Below, in pieces: positions 32,520 to 35,072 of a DNA stretch of 35,072 nucleotides. The notes beneath the pieces were generated by a model, which did not search any database, had not been told where the DNA came from, and saw only the letters and a program-made list of their open reading frames with translations. Source of the DNA: Gracilaria caudata (taxonomy: Eukaryota; Rhodophyta; Florideophyceae; Gracilariales; Gracilariaceae). Positions within the stretch are counted from its first letter, which is position 1, and each line of letters starts with the position of its first letter. Both the position numbers and the translations under genes were made by a program. The DNA is taken from positions 1-35,072 of the forward strand of contig JASCIV010000171.1 of NCBI GenBank assembly GCA_030374735.1, written 5' to 3'.

Positions 32520-34232
32520 CTACGATGGCTTGCTAAACGCTTGCATGGCCGCATTAAGTCCAGTCTCAACTCTTTCCATAGCCTCATCAACCAATCGAGA
32601 GTGCACGAATCGTCCAGCAAGATTCATCGACCTCTGTGTCACGTTGAAGATACTCACCGGCTTGATGACACCAAAGTTGTGAAGCAGAATGTTGAAAACC
32701 TTTTCCAAACGTTTGTGGAACTTCTTCAAAAGCTCCTTCACGAGCGCCTTGCTTTCAGACGCACTGTACGTAGGCCACTCGGGCTTCGGAATCGGTTCAG
32801 CCGCCTTGCCCACCACCGGTATGATTGGAATGCGTTGCTCGCTCAGAAACTCGGGGTATCTGTTGAAGAAGCTGTTTTGCATCGCCTCCTCTTGACTGAT
32901 GCAGAACACGCTCTCCAGGAAATGCTTACAATTCAGTCGACCCAGTTGGAAATCATGCAAGCGAACCTTTTCATCCAAAATGCCACCAAAGCCTCCCATA
33001 CTACCCGTGCCAATGTGAAACACCTGCCCCTCCTTCACCTCTCGATCCGGACGAATCACAAACTTGGCCATGCATCGCTCATCCACCGCGTTTTCGATCT
33101 CGTCCTTCTTGAACATGGCCTGCTCGCGAATGGACGAGATGAGAGCGGAAAACATTGGCAACAGCGGCATTCCTTCCTGCGTTAAACTGGGGTCATCCCA
33201 CACACTGGGGAACGGGTCGATGAGAAGGATGGAGCCCCAACTGTCCTTGCCATTCATCTCCAAACTCTTGCCATGCTCCTCTGTCATGAACTTTTCCAGC
33301 AGACCAAACGGTTCGTTGTTGACGGTGCCACCATCCACAGCGCTGTACGAGTACATGTCTCGCTCGTCTGTGGCGGCGTGCGCTGGCGCCTCTGTGCCCT
33401 CGTCTTGCTTCCAGCACGGAGGCATGTCCAGGCGGTGTTCGTAGTGCGAGCGCGGCGTGTCGATGCGCACGGTGGCAAAGCCGGCGGGAAAGGCGGACGT
33501 GGCCTTGGAGGCGTCGATGGCGCTCCGCCAACTGGGCGTGTTCGGTTTCTGCGAAATGTCCAGCACGTGCTTGCTCTTCTCCGTGCCGGGCGGCACGGAG
33601 TCGGGATCGGTGGTGACGAGATACTGACAATAGTCGGCGTGTTGACGCATGTAGAACGCCTCGTTGGGGTTGATGGAATTGAAGGTCTTGAGCGAGTACG
33701 GCACGCCGCGCATGTTGGTGGTGGTGAGCGACAGACACAGCTTTTGTGCGTACGGCGGCAGCGACTTGGTGACGTCTCGCTCCTCAATCATGCGCGGCGC
33801 GGTGTTGGTCATGAAGTCGGCGTTGAGCACGGAGCGCACGTGCACTTTGCCATCGTCGGACACGAAATTGAGATCGTCCATGTTGAGCAGGTTGTCGGCG
33901 CTCATCTCCTTGACCCACGTCTGGAACAACGGGTTGTTGTTTGGCGAAGCGTCGCCCAGTTTGTACGAGCGCGGCAGCGGGGTGTGCGGGATGTTGAGAC
34001 AGGCGACGGCGAGCGTGGCGGTGATGCCGCCCGCGGAGGTGCCGATGACGTGGCTGACGTCGACGTCCCACGGCGGCACGGTGGGGTCCTTCGCGTCTTT
34101 GAGCGCTTGCCACTCGTTGAGCGCCTCGAGCAGAAAGTCGAGGACGCCGGCGGAGTAGGCGCCGCCCGTGGCGGCGCCGGCGAGACAGAGGCCGATCTCG
34201 TAGGCAGCGGGCGTTTGGTCGGGCACGGTCAT
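32520..34232 (-). CDS. Patatin-like phospholipase, bacterial type
   Basis: This 570-residue protein carries the Ser-Asp catalytic pair of patatin lipid acyl hydrolases. An oxyanion-hole loop lies in GLCLAGAATGGAYSAGVLDF near the start, the nucleophile is S66 in GTSAGG, and the partner is D300 in VDGGTVNNEP. It would release fatty acids from membrane phospholipids. The AGAATGGAYSAG form of the loop and the long C-terminal part recall a bacterial patatin family and not plant patatins or animal cPLA2; this is from memory and needs a search. ATG 34232 is used because the frame upstream begins with GTG and adds only Pro/Ala residues. No signal peptide or membrane segment is clear. The 5' half of the gene is visibly richer in GC than the 3' half, which opens long antisense frames that are not genes. 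It converges on XPD. Confidence 0.82.
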   Translation of the reverse strand: MTVPDQTPAAYEIGLCLAGAATGGAYSAGVLDFLLEALNEWQALKDAKDPTVPPWDVDVSHVIGTSAGGITATLAVACLNIPHTPLPRSYKLGDASPNNNPLFQTWVKEMSADNLLNMDDLNFVSDDGKVHVRSVLNADFMTNTAPRMIEERDVTKSLPPYAQKLCLSLTTTNMRGVPYSLKTFNSINPNEAFYMRQHADYCQYLVTTDPDSVPPGTEKSKHVLDISQKPNTPSWRSAIDASKATSAFPAGFATVRIDTPRSHYEHRLDMPPCWKQDEGTEAPAHAATDERDMYSYSAVDGGTVNNEPFGLLEKFMTEEHGKSLEMNGKDSWGSILLIDPFPSVWDDPSLTQEGMPLLPMFSALISSIREQAMFKKDEIENAVDERCMAKFVIRPDREVKEGQVFHIGTGSMGGFGGILDEKVRLHDFQLGRLNCKHFLESVFCISQEEAMQNSFFNRYPEFLSEQRIPIIPVVGKAAEPIPKPEWPTYSASESKALVKELLKKFHKRLEKVFNILLHNFGVIKPVSIFNVTQRSMNLAGRFVHSRLVDEAMERVETGLNAAMQAFSKPS

Positions 34233-34574
34233 GGTGTGCGGCGGTGCGGGTGCGGGTGCGGGTGGGAACACGGCTGTGGGCGCGGCGGTGATGAGGCGAT
34301 GCGGGCTGCGTGCTTAAGAGAAGAAGGTACGGCGGGCTGCAGAGTTGGATGCAGTTGGATGCAGTTGGACTTTTGGAATTTGGGCGGGGGCGTGCGGTAC
34401 GGTGGTGGACAAGGAAGGGTTTTTTGCGTGGGGGGTTTGACGGGGGGCGTATGGGATGGCGATTGGTCGGGCAGGAGGAAGTATCTTCAGATTCGGGAGC
34501 TTGTATGACGGTATTTACAGTGGCACCGCGCGAGCGGATTGCGCATGGTTGGCGTTTGTCGGGACTGCTCAGCA

Positions 34575-34589
34575 CTGCTGAGTCAGCAG
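34575..34589. repeat. 15-bp near-palindrome, inverted copy of 743-757
   Basis: CTGCTGAGTCAGCAG here is the exact reverse complement of the sequence at 743-757. CTGCTCAGCA just before it makes a partial extra inverted copy. See the entry at 743. Confidence 0.4.
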
Positions 34590-34647
34590 CTGCAGCGTTG
34601 GACGGTGAAGTTGTCGAGTGTTGGGAGGACTCGTACGCTTGTGTACG

Positions 34648-34690
34648 CTACGAAGGTAGACACTATCTACCTTCGTAGTACGAAGGTAGA
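34648..34690. repeat. Hairpin and direct repeat of CTACGAAGGTAGA
   Basis: The arms CTACGAAGGTAGA (34648-34660) and TCTACCTTCGTAG (34666-34678) are perfect reverse complements around a 5-base loop. A third, direct copy, TACGAAGGTAGA, follows at once at 34679-34690. The core matches the hairpin at 10745-10774 and the site at 10918-10927. Its position between divergent starts could make it a regulatory site, but dispersal in a gene desert too argues for a mobile repeat. Confidence 0.6.
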
Positions 34691-34889
34691 TGGCGTTCGC
34701 TACCGTCGTGGAGAAGCGTTTCGCTCTTTTACGCTGGCAATGTTACGCGCTCAGCGATGCTGGCGGACCAAGAGTGAATTGATTCGTGAGGTTAAACGAG
34801 CCCTAACATTATCGACAACAGGCGTTGAGATCATCTGCGCGTGAGCAGTTGCCATTTCGGACACGTGGCGCGTATCTGAGATCCATCCC

Positions 34890-35072
34890 ATGATGAGAAT
34901 ACTGCACACGCAAGCGCTGAAAACAGCCCCGCCGCGGTCCGTCCACACCCGCCATCGCCCGCCATCGCCATCGCCGCCGCCGTCGTCGCGCACACCTCCC
35001 CACGCGCTGCGCGCCCCAAACGCGCCGCAACCCGCCGCCGGCGCCGCCCTCACGCTGCTCACGGCATCATCC
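34890..35072 (+). CDS. 5' end of a gene cut by the window edge; targeting-peptide-like
   Basis: From ATG 34890 the frame stays open for 61 codons to the last base. The residues are rich in Pro, Ser, Arg, Ala and Thr, with several His, and include no Asp or Glu at all. That is typical of a plastid or mitochondrial transit peptide, and the end (AAGAALTLLTASS) may be near its hydrophobic part. The mature protein lies outside the window, so its function cannot be told. GC content is high, as in the nearby patatin 5' half, and the opposite strand is also open (34751-35062), so the call is tentative. Confidence 0.35.
   Translation, partial: MMRILHTQALKTAPPRSVHTRHRPPSPSPPPSSRTPPHALRAPNAPQPAAGAALTLLTASS

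Larger units (their letters stand above)
34233..34889. promoter_or_regulatory. Divergent promoter region of the patatin gene and the right-edge gene
   Basis: These 657 bases lie between two divergent ATG codons. They contain a tandem GTTGGATGCA repeat near 34343-34370, the AP-1-like near-palindrome at 34575-34589 and the ACGAAGGTA hairpin at 34648-34690. Frames in the interval continue the GC-rich antisense frame of the patatin gene and are not supported. No TATA box is seen. Confidence 0.35.

Overview
The window looks like nuclear DNA from an intron-poor eukaryotic alga, most likely a red alga. This is an inference. Its basis is several large genes without introns, a plant-type C2 phospholipase D, MCM9 (lost in most fungi), decayed LTR-retrotransposon pieces, and long stretches without genes. 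An oomycete or another intron-poor protist is not excluded. No tRNA, rRNA, CRISPR array or bacterial operon was seen. Several apparent starts upstream of the true ones are GTG or TTG, so ATG starts were chosen for every gene.

The left half (1-17300) is sparse. It holds a glutathione-S-transferase-like gene with a frame break (2987-3810). From about 4100 to 6060 the minus strand carries an unrecognised decayed coding region. A TATA-driven unit follows (6757 to about 7580). It has a convincing spliceosomal intron filled with GC-rich tandem hairpin repeats, and its exons encode almost nothing. A small orphan gene with its own TATA box (13288-13689) encodes a hydrophobic N-terminus and a leucine-zipper-like coiled coil. 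More decayed coding sequence lies at 14500-16300, and a Copia-type Gag zinc knuckle at 16440-17330.

The right half (17333-35072) is gene-rich, with seven single-exon reading frames. They are a WW plus tubby/LURP-one-like protein (minus), MCM9 (plus), the DEAH RNA helicase PRP43/DHX15 (plus), C2-phospholipase D (minus), the TFIIH helicase XPD (plus), a bacterial-type patatin phospholipase (minus), and the start of a gene running off the right edge whose N-terminus resembles an organelle-targeting peptide.

The genes do not form one pathway. MCM9 serves recombination and mismatch repair, XPD serves nucleotide excision repair and transcription, and PRP43 serves spliceosome disassembly and ribosome assembly. 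The two phospholipases act on membrane lipids. The most useful leads are the repeat-filled intron, a perfect E2F-type palindrome upstream of MCM9, a lost Asp in the first HKD motif of the phospholipase D, the WW-tubby fusion, and the probable bacterial origin of the patatin gene.
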